Virus record (IMG/VR): IMGVR_UViG_3300036859_001050
Span: 1 to 32,459 of that record
Direction: 5' to 3' (one strand)
Length of the DNA: 32,459 bases
DNA from: a virus
Part shown: piece by piece, positions 23,338 to 31,414 of the stretch
How the letters are laid out: every line of letters begins with the position of its first letter
How positions within the stretch are numbered: position 1 is the first letter of the stretch
Made by a program: the position numbers and the translations under genes
Notes under the pieces: model-generated
What the model saw: only the letters and a program-made list of their open reading frames with translations
Databases searched by the model: none
Told to the model about the DNA's origin: nothing

Positions 23338-23799
23338 TTACTCAGCAAAATACGACTGCACCTTCTCAAATGAGTTGCCGAGCAGCTCCTCCATTTCCTC
23401 GGTTCTGCTCACCATTGCTTCCTTGAGCGCGGAGACAGTCGTGACGCCTACGCCCTCGAGCTTTTGCTTCAGGGTATTGCCGATCCCCGGCACAACGGTG
23501 ATGTCCTCCTCGGGATTGTGATTGTCATCTCCGCCCTCATCGGAATCGCCATCTTCGTCACCGGCCTGAGTGCCCTTCTTGTTTCCATCGACGACTTTTC
23601 CATCCTGTTCACTCGCAAGACGCAGACCCTTCTGTTTGGCATTGGCGCTCACGATTTCACATGAACCATCCTTTGCAAATCGCTCCAGTTCTTTCAGCTC
23701 CTCTTCCTTCTCGGTTGAATAGAACTGGCTGGGCTGGAGCAGCAGCTTTTGCGGATGGCTCTGCAATTGAAAAGCCTCTTTGATGCGGTATTGCTTCAT
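23338..23799 (-). CDS. Head-region protein with helix-hairpin-helix end
   Basis: A 153-residue protein. The N-terminal half (MKQYRIKEAFQLQSHPQKLL) has a beta/helix pattern; a very acidic linker follows (GDEDGDSDEGGDDNHNPEED). The C-terminal 50 residues (VVPGIGNTLKQKLEGVGVTT...) match a helix-hairpin-helix DNA-binding domain (GIGxxxxxKLxxxGV). This is unusual for a structural gene and suggests a link to DNA inside the head or during packaging. The start overlaps the upstream stop by 1 nt (TAATG). Confidence 0.68.
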   Translation of the reverse strand: MKQYRIKEAFQLQSHPQKLLLQPSQFYSTEKEEELKELERFAKDGSCEIVSANAKQKGLRLASEQDGKVVDGNKKGTQAGDEDGDSDEGGDDNHNPEEDITVVPGIGNTLKQKLEGVGVTTVSALKEAMVSRTEEMEELLGNSFEKVQSYFAE

Positions 23800-24185
23800 T
23801 AGCTCGAATGGGAAGGGAGTATTTCAAGTGTGAGTGCAAGCAGACCCTTCCCGCCTGCCGTCGTCTTTGCGGTAGCAATGAGGATCTGGTCGCTCGTCTC
23901 GAATGGAGTGCCCGTTGGATTGGCGTCAGCGTCCTCCTCGCCAAAGACTGCGCTCGTGGCAACTGTGACCGTTGCGAGTGTCGTTGCGCCTTTCTTCACC
24001 GTGACGGTGCCAGCGTCCGTGCCAGCGAGTGCTTTCCTCACGACGTGATCCACGCGCTTCAGCTTCACGCGATAGGGCAGCTTTGGAAGCGGGAACTCGC
24101 CCTGTTCTCCTGTCTCGAATGAAACGGGAACATGGATCGTGTGCTCGGTGCCGATGAGTGGAACGGGGTAATTCTCGTCTGGCAT
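23799..24185 (-). CDS. Hypothetical head protein (decoration?), 128 aa
   Basis: A beta-rich protein, MPDENYPVPLIGTEHTIHVP, with GTVTVKKGATTLATVTVATS and a C-terminal GKGLLALTLEIL strand. No family can be named. It follows the major capsid gene directly, where decoration or head-fibre proteins usually lie. Confidence 0.6.
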   Translation of the reverse strand: MPDENYPVPLIGTEHTIHVPVSFETGEQGEFPLPKLPYRVKLKRVDHVVRKALAGTDAGTVTVKKGATTLATVTVATSAVFGEEDADANPTGTPFETSDQILIATAKTTAGGKGLLALTLEILPSHSS

Positions 24186-24207
24186 AACCAGTTACGGAAA
24201 TGAGGAA

Positions 24208-25386
24208 TTAGATGCTCACGTTGTAGATATCGATGTGATCGACACCGACTCCCTTCACAACGACGAAGAAAGAGCCTTGCATCGAGAATCGAAGTTCACG
24301 CGATGAGTTTTGCGGTTCTTTCACTGGACCGCGCAGGATATCGCCAACCCTCCAGCCCTTGCGGAGTTTGTTCTCGGTGACGATCTCGATGCGGTTCAGA
24401 GGCATCGACTGATCCTGCACGAACGGCAGCTCTTTGCCTTGGAACATGTATGCCGTGCCGTTATCCGTGCCGATGACACCGGCCTCCGCGCGCGTGGTGC
24501 GGATGAATTGCTCCATGAGCGGATCAAACTTCCGCTTGTTCGCAGGGTTCAGGTAAATGTGACTGGGGTTTCCACCCTGATTCCACACGGAGATCAGCGC
24601 ATTCTTGAGCACCGTTTCGGGATCGGTAACGCCCGTGGCGTTGTACCGAAGGGGCGTGCGCACACCACCACCATCGGAAAGCTGATGGAGAATGCCAGCC
24701 GTTGTTGCTGGAACCTGCGGAGACTTCGTACCCACCTCCTTGCGGCCGAGCACTGTCGTGGCCGACAGTCTGCGGAACATGCGATCCAGCGCCTCCATGA
24801 TGAGTTGCGGCTGTTCCTCAAACATTTTGCGTGCCTGAATCTCGTCCGTGAAGGTCATGTCGATTGTTTCCACAAAGACCTGAGTGTGGTTCTCGTATTT
24901 CCCCGTCTGCTCTGCGAAGGACTCAACGTTCTTGAGATCCACATCATGGATAGCCTTACCGATGATTTTGAATGCAACCGTGTCCGCGTGAGTGGCTGCA
25001 GTCGTTCCACCATGACCGCGCTTCCACACATCGATGGTATTGCCCGAGCGATTCACGGATTTCACAACCGCCTGCTCGCTTTCCACCTCGATCACGTCAC
25101 CCACAGTCAAAATGCCGATAGAAGCAGCTGGCAACGGAAGAGCTGTGGTAGCCGAGTTATTCCAGCCCGTGCCTGCACCATTACCGACGACACCGGTGAG
25201 CGCCGTGCGGGAGCGGTCGTAAATTTCAAATTTGAAATTATCGACCTTTTCCTCGGGAGCACCGAGTCGGTTGTAAATAATTCCCTCGTCTTTACCAAGG
25301 GTGATGTCCTTGGCGATGCCAAGGATGAGCGGATCAACGACCGAAGTGGGGTCGTCGAGATGCCAGTGAAGTCCTACGTCCATCAT
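24208..25386 (-). CDS. Major capsid protein, SU10/DUF5309-like
   Basis: A 392-residue protein placed directly after the scaffold gene. The pattern GNPSHIYLNPANKRKFDPLM, TTRAEAGVIGTDNGTAY and LPFVQDQSMPLNRIEIV recalls the SU10/DUF5309 HK97-fold capsids. The E-loop/N-arm region is near NRLGAPEEKVDNFKFEIYDR. The C-terminal strands (LRFSMQGSFFVVVKGVGVDH) are also typical. There is no maturation protease gene nearby. The pyrimidine-rich leader (CTCTCCTTTTCC...) precedes ATG 25386; an ATG follows in frame at 25383. Confidence 0.85.
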   Translation of the reverse strand: MMDVGLHWHLDDPTSVVDPLILGIAKDITLGKDEGIIYNRLGAPEEKVDNFKFEIYDRSRTALTGVVGNGAGTGWNNSATTALPLPAASIGILTVGDVIEVESEQAVVKSVNRSGNTIDVWKRGHGGTTAATHADTVAFKIIGKAIHDVDLKNVESFAEQTGKYENHTQVFVETIDMTFTDEIQARKMFEEQPQLIMEALDRMFRRLSATTVLGRKEVGTKSPQVPATTAGILHQLSDGGGVRTPLRYNATGVTDPETVLKNALISVWNQGGNPSHIYLNPANKRKFDPLMEQFIRTTRAEAGVIGTDNGTAYMFQGKELPFVQDQSMPLNRIEIVTENKLRKGWRVGDILRGPVKEPQNSSRELRFSMQGSFFVVVKGVGVDHIDIYNVSI

Positions 25387-25418
25387 GATGAGGGGGTGGA
25401 AAAGGAGAGAAATGATTA

Positions 25419-26213
25419 CTATTTGCTCTCCGACTTGTTGTGCTCCTTGGAAAGTTCGAACATCAGGGTGTTCTTCTCGTTCTGCTCTTTGGGAGTGAGG
25501 TTCGGCTTATCGAGAAGCTCCTGATAGCGCACCTTCTTCCGCTCGAGATCGCTTTTCCCCGGCGTCTTCGTGCTGGAAGGAGTGTTGTTGCCAAATCCAC
25601 CTTTCGCCTCGGTTCCCGCGAGCTTCAGAATCGTGGGGATGAGCTTGAACTGCTCAGCGAGATCGCGTCCTTCGAGTAGAGCCTCGGCGTCTTTGCGCTT
25701 TTCTTCGTCCTCAATGGACTCAAGCGCATTCTTCACTTGCTCTGCAGCAATCTTCTCGTAGGAATCGACCTTCTTCTGCAGCGTGGCTTTCGTTTCCGTC
25801 GTCTGCGCAAGCTCTTTCTCTTTGGTCTCAAGAAGCTCCTTGGTCTTCCCTTCCTGCTTCATCTTCTCCTCTTCCTCGGCTTTCTTCTTGTCCTCGTGTT
25901 CCTTGAGCTTTGCTTCTGCTGCTTCGCGTCCTACGCGCTCTTTGTCGCGTTCCTCGACGAGAGTTTCAATGCGGGTCTTGGCGGTCTTCTTCTTATCGTC
26001 ACCCTCTCCTTTCTTTTTTCCATCATCGCCTTCATCACCGCCCTTTTTGCCTTTTTTCCCGTCATCGTCACCTTCTCCTTCACCGCCATCGCCTCCGTCG
26101 CCGTTTCCTCCATCGCCGTCACCGGCCATGTTGAGGATGTACGGACCAAGGAACATCGATGTCAGTGGTTTGGCACAAGTCGGATGTAAAAGAACGTCAG
26201 GCTTTGAAGCCAT
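25419..26213 (-). CDS. Capsid scaffolding protein
   Basis: A 264-residue protein. Residues about 30-75 are an extreme Gly/Asp/Lys low-complexity run, 75-180 a long charged coiled coil (TRIETLVEERDKERVGREAA), and the rest helical with DLERKKVRYQELLDKPNLTP. This is the profile of phage scaffolds, which assemble with the capsid protein and are then lost. ATG 26213 opens the frame and gives an apolar start; an internal ATG at 26129 just before the Gly/Asp run is an alternative. The 99-nt leader after the hairpin has further structure. Confidence 0.75.
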   Translation of the reverse strand: MASKPDVLLHPTCAKPLTSMFLGPYILNMAGDGDGGNGDGGDGGEGEGDDDGKKGKKGGDEGDDGKKKGEGDDKKKTAKTRIETLVEERDKERVGREAAEAKLKEHEDKKKAEEEEKMKQEGKTKELLETKEKELAQTTETKATLQKKVDSYEKIAAEQVKNALESIEDEEKRKDAEALLEGRDLAEQFKLIPTILKLAGTEAKGGFGNNTPSSTKTPGKSDLERKKVRYQELLDKPNLTPKEQNEKNTLMFELSKEHNKSESK

Positions 26214-26248
26214 AGGGGTTCGGGGTAGTGGATACGGATTCCGCCGTG

Positions 26249-26269
26249 CCGCTCGTTGCGCTTGAGCGG
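26249..26269. other. Leader hairpin CCGCTC/GAGCGG before scaffold
   Basis: A 6-bp GC stem with a 9-nt loop in the leader of the scaffold gene, downstream of the T-run hairpin at 26313. It adds structure to the 99-nt leader; no T-run follows, so it is not a terminator. Confidence 0.45.
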
Positions 26270-26312
26270 GGAAGCGAGTCGAGGTTTAACGACTCCCGAG
26301 AAGTCGACATAC

Positions 26313-26388
26313 AAAAAGCCCGCACAGCCTTTCGGCAGTTCGGGTTTCGGTACGCAATTATGATACGCCCTACAGTCAATGACTGCAA
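26313..26388 (-). promoter_or_regulatory. Promoter plus leader hairpin before scaffold gene
   Basis: TTGCAG (26388-26383), 17 nt, TATCAT (26365-26360), then CCCG-AACTGCC-GAAA-GGCTGTG-CGGG and TTTTT (26317-26313). The -35 matches the one before the methyltransferase. The ATG of the scaffold is 99 nt further on, longer than in the other cases. Confidence 0.6.
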
Positions 26389-26434
26389 ATGCGATTCAAA
26401 AAAGTTCGTGAGACCGCATCGGGAAGCGATCTCT

Positions 26435-27304
26435 TTATGCGTTTGCTACTGTCCTCCTGAAGTATGCGACTGCTTTGCTGTAGAGACCGGGGCGCTGCAT
26501 TTGCAGCTCCTCGAAGCTCACAGGCTGTACAGTGTGGCGACAGTTGGGATGCGTCGATGCGGGAGGGAGCGCGTGTTGCAGGAGATCGATGTACTTTCTC
26601 TCTTCCCATTCATTGCAGATGTCATTGCCATCGATGTCTGGCCTGAGCGTGGGGAATATCGCAAACCGCCGACCGCTCGCAAGCAGCTGGTTTTTCGCAC
26701 CGAGGTTATAGGCTGTGACGTTCTGTGAGCGCACGAGAAGATTTGCATACGCCTCGAGACTGAACTTCTGTCCAAAGCCATTCTTTGCTTTTAGCACTGT
26801 GAAGCCCTGATCCTGCAGTTCCCTGACAATTTCGCTCTGCGTTCTTGAGGACGAAGCACCCTGAATGAATCCCTTGATCACGCGCTCTTGGATTCTGCGT
26901 TTCTCGATGACCGCACGGGTTGCATCTCGCTGCAGACCGCTCATGGTTGTGCCAAAGTCGAGAAACGCTTCCTGTATCAAACTCTTCACCGCCTCCTCCG
27001 GCACACCGACAAAACGCACCGAGAAATCCTCGTCTTCCTCGAATTCTTTTATCTGATCAAACGTCTCCTTGGCTCCTGCGTTCATTATGCGTGGGATTGA
27101 ACGCTCTGCCCATGTGAATGCCTTCACTTCCAGTTTCGATATTACGAATCCAATGGCCTTTATTTGCTGCTTTTGGAATTGCGAAAAACTACCGCCCTTT
27201 TGATTGGCCACGATCTCGATCAGCTCTTTTTGCGCTTCGCGGAAGAGCCGAAGGATCTCATCGTTACTCGCGCCCTTCTCATTGATTTTCTGGAAGATCG
27301 ACAT
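26435..27304 (-). CDS. Minor head protein, SPP1 gp7/Mu gpF-like
   Basis: A 289-residue protein, MSIFQKINEKGASNDEILRL. Residues near 240-275 hold CNEWEERKYI, then PPASTHPNCRHTV, the Cys/His cluster of the Mu F-like family. The N-terminal helices (VISKLEVKAFTWAERSIPRI) bind the portal. It follows the small membrane protein with TGATG coupling (27304), so ATG 27304 is used. A longer start to 27373 would run into that gene. Confidence 0.78.
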   Translation of the reverse strand: MSIFQKINEKGASNDEILRLFREAQKELIEIVANQKGGSFSQFQKQQIKAIGFVISKLEVKAFTWAERSIPRIMNAGAKETFDQIKEFEEDEDFSVRFVGVPEEAVKSLIQEAFLDFGTTMSGLQRDATRAVIEKRRIQERVIKGFIQGASSSRTQSEIVRELQDQGFTVLKAKNGFGQKFSLEAYANLLVRSQNVTAYNLGAKNQLLASGRRFAIFPTLRPDIDGNDICNEWEERKYIDLLQHALPPASTHPNCRHTVQPVSFEELQMQRPGLYSKAVAYFRRTVANA

Positions 27305-27513
27305 CAGAAAATGAAGAAAGCGATGCGTATGGTCACAAGCAGCGTGAACACCATAAGCAGACACACACCCCACATGACGGCGAGTGCTAGTAACACTTCC
27401 CGCCTACGATATTCGAGAAGAGCATCGATGGTTCGCTTCACTTTCTCTTCCTCGAACGCCTCACTAGCCCTGTGTGGATTGGGAAAAATGCTGGAGAAGG
27501 GTTTGTGCATCAT
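27304..27513 (-). CDS. Small membrane protein between portal and minor head
   Basis: A 69-residue protein, MMHKPFSSIFPNPHRASEAF. Residues 23-35 are a charged helix; the last 30 are one apolar transmembrane stretch (VLLALAVMWGVCLLMVFTLL...). It lies between portal and minor head, overlapping the latter by 1 nt (TGATG). A membrane anchor in the head gene region is unusual. It may tether assembly or be a moron; the role is unknown. Confidence 0.65.
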   Translation of the reverse strand: MMHKPFSSIFPNPHRASEAFEEEKVKRTIDALLEYRRREVLLALAVMWGVCLLMVFTLLVTIRIAFFIF

Positions 27514-27521
27514 TTGGAGGG

Positions 27522-29027
27522 TTATGGCTTATCGCCCATTGCGGCGAGGGTTTCCTGCACGCGAGTTTTCATCGCTTCCTCTTCTTCGTCTTGAATGCGG
27601 CCTAATTCCTCTTCAAGTTCGTCGCCCTCTATGCCTTGGAAGCTACCGACTGCCGTCTCACGCGATGCCAAGCCGCGACCGAGAGCATCGCCCCAGACCC
27701 TCTCGTCCATTTCCCAATCTTTGGGAATGCCCTGATCGAAGGTAACGCTCATCACGAGCTTATCTGCCTCCTTCTCGCCCTCGATTTTCAATCCGATGCG
27801 CATGATATCTCTGATCGCTTCATCATATTTCCTCTCGTAGCGTCGAACCCGCTTGAGGAAATTCATCATGCGCGTGCGTAGCGTCTCTGCGCGCTCGGCC
27901 TGTCCTCCCTTCTCATCCTCGAGTACAAAACTGTCTGGCGTCTGTGTGAGCTTTGCGATCTCCCTGAGCGTCATTTCCATGTGTTTGAATGCCTGCTCAA
28001 TGAGCGGATTTTCATTCGTGATGTACCGCGCGTCGGGTTCTCCCGCTTTTGCAATCAATACCTCGACATCGGAACTCTGCACCTTTCCCGTTTTTGGATC
28101 CCGTACCACCGAGCCATCGGGCACTTGAATTTTAGCGTTCAGATGTTTGAGGAATTGTATGGAGATTTGCGTCAGTCGGTCGTTCAGCTCTTCGAGTAGC
28201 GGCATGACGCGCTTGAAGATGGATTGTCCGTATCTCTGTATAACGGTCTTTCGCAGATTCACCGTCACAAGCGGTAGTTCATCAATCTTCGTATCCTGCC
28301 TGTATCGCAGCGTTTCTGCCTCCGTACCGCTATCGCTTTTCTCCACCACCTTTTGCACGTTGTCGCCCTTGGGAACGAGATCCAACGTTTCGAGAGATGC
28401 GGGATCGCCAATCTTCCCGCCCTTATCCTCAAAGAGTGCATACTCGATGATGGCGGTCTTTTCCTCCATGAAATAATCCTCCACGTACACGTACTTTTTA
28501 CTCACGCCATCGGCCTGCTGGTGCGTGAGGTAGCTGACAATGCGCACGTTGGTGGGATCAGCGCCGTTCGGCACTCCCGACCAATTCGGGAACCAGTAGG
28601 AGTATGGAATTTCCTCCACGACGGCCTCGTTGCCTTTGCCAAATAGTTTGAAATGCGTGTGGCCGATTGCCTGCAACAGCTGCGAGGATTCCTCCATGCG
28701 CTCCTGAAGCCGGTTGTCATCGATGATCCTATCGATCTTCGTTTTGACCTTTTCCTTTCCCTCCGCTTCGATTGCCACCTGAAAGGGTTCTCCAAAAAGG
28801 AAGTCTGTACCGACGTCGACGATGAGGGGTGCGACATTGAGTGCCTTTGCGAGTATCTCCGCTTTCTTTTTGTCATTGCTGAAGTACTCCTTCAGGCGAA
28901 ACGCTCCCTTGTCCGTTTTCCCTTCGTAATCGAACGCATCGGAATTGAGCAGCTTGAAGTACCGATCTTCAATCGCAACGCGCTCCAGTTCCTCACTCGA
29001 GGGGAAGTCTTTGAGATCGTAAGGCAT
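27522..29027 (-). CDS. Portal protein, SPP1 gp6-like
   Basis: A 501-residue protein between terminase and minor head. It has the SPP1 gp6-type profile: an N-terminal part (KALNVAPLIVDVGTDFLFGE), a clip/wing region with ELPLVTVNLRKTV, and a stem-helix region (MTLREIAKLTQTPDSFVLED, then RAETLRTRMMNFLKRVRRYE). The acidic C-terminus (EEELGRIQDEEEEAMKTRVQ) faces the inside. ATG 29027 lies 12 nt from the last TGC of array D. Confidence 0.88.
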   Translation of the reverse strand: MPYDLKDFPSSEELERVAIEDRYFKLLNSDAFDYEGKTDKGAFRLKEYFSNDKKKAEILAKALNVAPLIVDVGTDFLFGEPFQVAIEAEGKEKVKTKIDRIIDDNRLQERMEESSQLLQAIGHTHFKLFGKGNEAVVEEIPYSYWFPNWSGVPNGADPTNVRIVSYLTHQQADGVSKKYVYVEDYFMEEKTAIIEYALFEDKGGKIGDPASLETLDLVPKGDNVQKVVEKSDSGTEAETLRYRQDTKIDELPLVTVNLRKTVIQRYGQSIFKRVMPLLEELNDRLTQISIQFLKHLNAKIQVPDGSVVRDPKTGKVQSSDVEVLIAKAGEPDARYITNENPLIEQAFKHMEMTLREIAKLTQTPDSFVLEDEKGGQAERAETLRTRMMNFLKRVRRYERKYDEAIRDIMRIGLKIEGEKEADKLVMSVTFDQGIPKDWEMDERVWGDALGRGLASRETAVGSFQGIEGDELEEELGRIQDEEEEAMKTRVQETLAAMGDKP

Positions 29028-29038
29028 GATAATATTTT

Positions 29039-29072
29039 TGCACTAAATTGCATCACTCTGCAATGCTTTGCA
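29039..29072. repeat. TGC array D before portal gene
   Basis: TGC starts at 29039, 29049, 29059 and 29069, exactly 10 bp apart, with the last unit reading CTTTGCATATAT as in array E. It fills the gap between terminase and portal and lies 12 nt from the portal start codon. Confidence 0.72.
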
Positions 29073-29090
29073 TATATTTCAGATAGCGCA

Positions 29091-30680
29091 CTACATTGAA
29101 TCCAGTCCCAGCTCACTCTTGGTGGCCGATCCTCGTCCTGCACGCAGCGCGTTCGGAATCAAATAGAGTCCGATGGCAGATTCCATCACCGTATCGTCTT
29201 TGTACCCCTCCATTGCGCAGTATTTCCCTTTGTCATCGATGATGAAGCGGAGGAATTCCTGCTGGGCAATCTTGTCATAGATTTTCACCTCCTCCTCGTC
29301 GATGAGCTGCGCGAGGTGATCGATGATGAGCGGTTTCGTTTTGAGGTTCGTGTACCAACCCCACTTCGTTTGCAGTTTCTTGCTCTTGTGATCGACTGTT
29401 TCCGTCGTGTGAATCATGCCGTGGGGATAGGGAACACCGTCCATGCGAACGTGCTCCACGAGGTTATTGATGACGGTAAGACCATGATCCGTCGCCTCAA
29501 TTGCAATGTACGCTGTGTTGTATTCCATGCCCAAGCGATACGCGATCTGATGCACTTTTGCATATGGCCATTTCCCTCGGAACGCGCATACCTTCTGGAG
29601 CGTCTTGCAGTCCCATACGCCGATAGAGGTGTAATCGGTTCCTCCTTCTGCCCCCTCTCCATCCAGCTGCTCTGCGCCTGCTCCCGATGCACAGTCCACG
29701 GATACGAGATAGCGTCTGTCTTTGATCGGCCGTATCCAATACTTCAACCGGCCTTCCATCTTCGTGACGATAGGTTTACGGATGACCCAATCCATAATCT
29801 TCTCACGGTCGAACGGTGACTTGCCAGTGGTGAGGAATGCCTCTTCTGCTGTGCATGGGAACTCCTGTTTGAACTTCTTACGCCTTGAAGGATCTCGGAG
29901 TTTTCGGCGACGCCATGCGATATTCCCGAGCTTCATGTTCGGCACACCCAGCAGCTTTTTCTCCTCATGGGTAAGCGTCTTCTTGAACTTCTCTTCATTT
30001 TCGATCTCATCGCAGTAGTCGGCGTGATCTTGGAAGCCGAAGAAGAGAGAATGGTAATCGCTCAGATGAGCAACGGCATCTTCCCATGCTTCGTAGAAGT
30101 TCCCGCCCACACCGTTGGCAGTTGTCTCTCCCGTCACATCGCCACCCTCTACCACGGCGTTCAGTGTCGCGGTCAGCGCATTCTCGGCGTCTTTGATGTG
30201 CGCCCATTCGGAAACGTGCAATCCATGGATGGTGTCAGAGCGCACCTCAAGCGCCACATAGATGCGTGAATCCAGTTCCTCGAAATACAATTCATTGACA
30301 TTGTCGTACTTCGCCTTTGGCTTATTCCATACGCGCCCATCGGCGAGCGTGAAGGAATCGGGGCATGACTCGTATGCAATCTTGATAATGCGGAAGAGTT
30401 TTTTGAGCGAGTCGCGTTTGTGGGCGAGGATGACCGTCGTATAGTTTCGGTTGAAGAGTGTCTTATCGAGGTGATAGATAAGACAGAAGGTCGACACTCC
30501 TTCCTGACGTGCCTTGAGGATCAAAATTAGATGCCATTCCATCAGTTCTGCTTTGATCCTTTTTTGGATTTCGTTCAGTTTAAGCTTCTTCTTCACGCCG
30601 GGGATTTTGGTCTGGATCTTGTAGAGGTGCTCGATGCGCCACCATTTGTTCCGCATGCGTTCTTGATCTATTGGATGCAT
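29091..30680 (-). CDS. terL: Terminase large subunit
   Basis: A 529-residue ATPase-nuclease. The Walker A-like KARQEGVST (56-64), ILAHKRDSLKKLFR (84-97), Walker B LHVSEWA (154-160; Glu158) and coupling motif GETTANG (184-190) mark the motor. The nuclease has VSVDCASG (Asp329) and AIEATDHG (Glu395). It packages DNA through the portal and cuts it. ATG 30680 is 9 nt past the small subunit stop. The early MRNKWWRIEHLYKIQTKIPG lead is typical of this family. Confidence 0.93.
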   Translation of the reverse strand: MHPIDQERMRNKWWRIEHLYKIQTKIPGVKKKLKLNEIQKRIKAELMEWHLILILKARQEGVSTFCLIYHLDKTLFNRNYTTVILAHKRDSLKKLFRIIKIAYESCPDSFTLADGRVWNKPKAKYDNVNELYFEELDSRIYVALEVRSDTIHGLHVSEWAHIKDAENALTATLNAVVEGGDVTGETTANGVGGNFYEAWEDAVAHLSDYHSLFFGFQDHADYCDEIENEEKFKKTLTHEEKKLLGVPNMKLGNIAWRRRKLRDPSRRKKFKQEFPCTAEEAFLTTGKSPFDREKIMDWVIRKPIVTKMEGRLKYWIRPIKDRRYLVSVDCASGAGAEQLDGEGAEGGTDYTSIGVWDCKTLQKVCAFRGKWPYAKVHQIAYRLGMEYNTAYIAIEATDHGLTVINNLVEHVRMDGVPYPHGMIHTTETVDHKSKKLQTKWGWYTNLKTKPLIIDHLAQLIDEEEVKIYDKIAQQEFLRFIIDDKGKYCAMEGYKDDTVMESAIGLYLIPNALRAGRGSATKSELGLDSM

Positions 30681-30688
30681 AGCGAGTT

Positions 30689-31321
30689 CTAAAGTGGCTC
30701 ATCAGTCTCGCCCTTTTTTCTCTTGTGCAGCTCTTCTGTGGTTTTTGCTCGGGTGTCCTCCTCCTCGAATTCCTCGTAGCTGGCGGCATTCGCACCAATA
30801 TTCCTATTCGTCTGCTGCGTGAGGCGCTCAGGCTGCCCAAGAGCGCGGAAGTGCATGCGATAGAAACGATCAACCGACTCCATGGACCCAAAAAGTTTTG
30901 TGAGTCTTCTCTCCGCCTCTCTCGCCCGTTTAGGATTCCCTGAGTGCAACGCCTCGACATCTTGCTTAAGTGTCTTACAGAAGACTTGCATCACCCCTTC
31001 AAAGGTATGAACGATATCGTCGAGAATGTGCTGCTGCTTCCTCAGTCGTTCTTCATGAAATTCCTTCCACTGTTTGGACTCTTCCACTTTGAGACGCTCA
31101 ACGAAATTATGCTCAAGCGCATATCTCTCCCATGTCTGACGCGTCGAGGGGACACGATCATCGGCAGCATCCGACGCACGGCGCATAGCTTCAGCGACTT
31201 TTCCGCCAGCAGCAGCCCAATACTGATAGAGGATCTCAGACTCGTACTGTCGGAGATCGGGCTGTTTTTGGTTCGTTTTGGTTCGTTTTGGTGCGATGGT
31301 GTGCGAGCGCTTCTTAGACAT
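30689..31321 (-). CDS. Terminase small subunit-like protein
   Basis: A 210-residue protein placed directly before the large subunit. After a basic start there is an HTH-like region (YWAAAGGKVAEAMRRASDAA, then TRQTWERYALEHNFVERLK) followed by long helices and an acidic tail. It should recognise the packaging site and recruit the large subunit. The ATG 31321 leader has no Shine-Dalgarno; a GC hairpin lies 27 nt upstream. Confidence 0.68.
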   Translation of the reverse strand: MSKKRSHTIAPKRTKTNQKQPDLRQYESEILYQYWAAAGGKVAEAMRRASDAADDRVPSTRQTWERYALEHNFVERLKVEESKQWKEFHEERLRKQQHILDDIVHTFEGVMQVFCKTLKQDVEALHSGNPKRAREAERRLTKLFGSMESVDRFYRMHFRALGQPERLTQQTNRNIGANAASYEEFEEEDTRAKTTEELHKRKKGETDEPL

Positions 31322-31347
31322 TGGGTATAATGGGAAGGGATAGAAAC

Positions 31348-31383
31348 GAGGGAGAGGCGCGCTTGCGCACGTCCATCTCCCTC
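31348..31383. other. GAGGGAGA/TCTCCCTC hairpin before terminase
   Basis: An 8-bp perfect stem with an inner GCGC/GCGC stem. No T-run follows on the minus strand. It sits directly before the small terminase gene, where packaging (cos/pac) sites often lie; could also be a leader structure. Confidence 0.4.
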
Positions 31384-31414
31384 TAAGGTCTCCTTCTGCA
31401 TTGGCGCGGGGTCT

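Noticed and set aside
24310-25524. 404-residue plus-strand open frame opposite the capsid gene
   Set aside because: Antisense shadow of a highly constrained capsid gene; the composition is His/Arg/Cys-rich with no recognisable domain.
31326-31331. Plus-strand TATAAT near the terminase start
   Set aside because: No -35 at a normal distance and no plus-strand gene or clear RNA downstream; the hexamer is probably chance.
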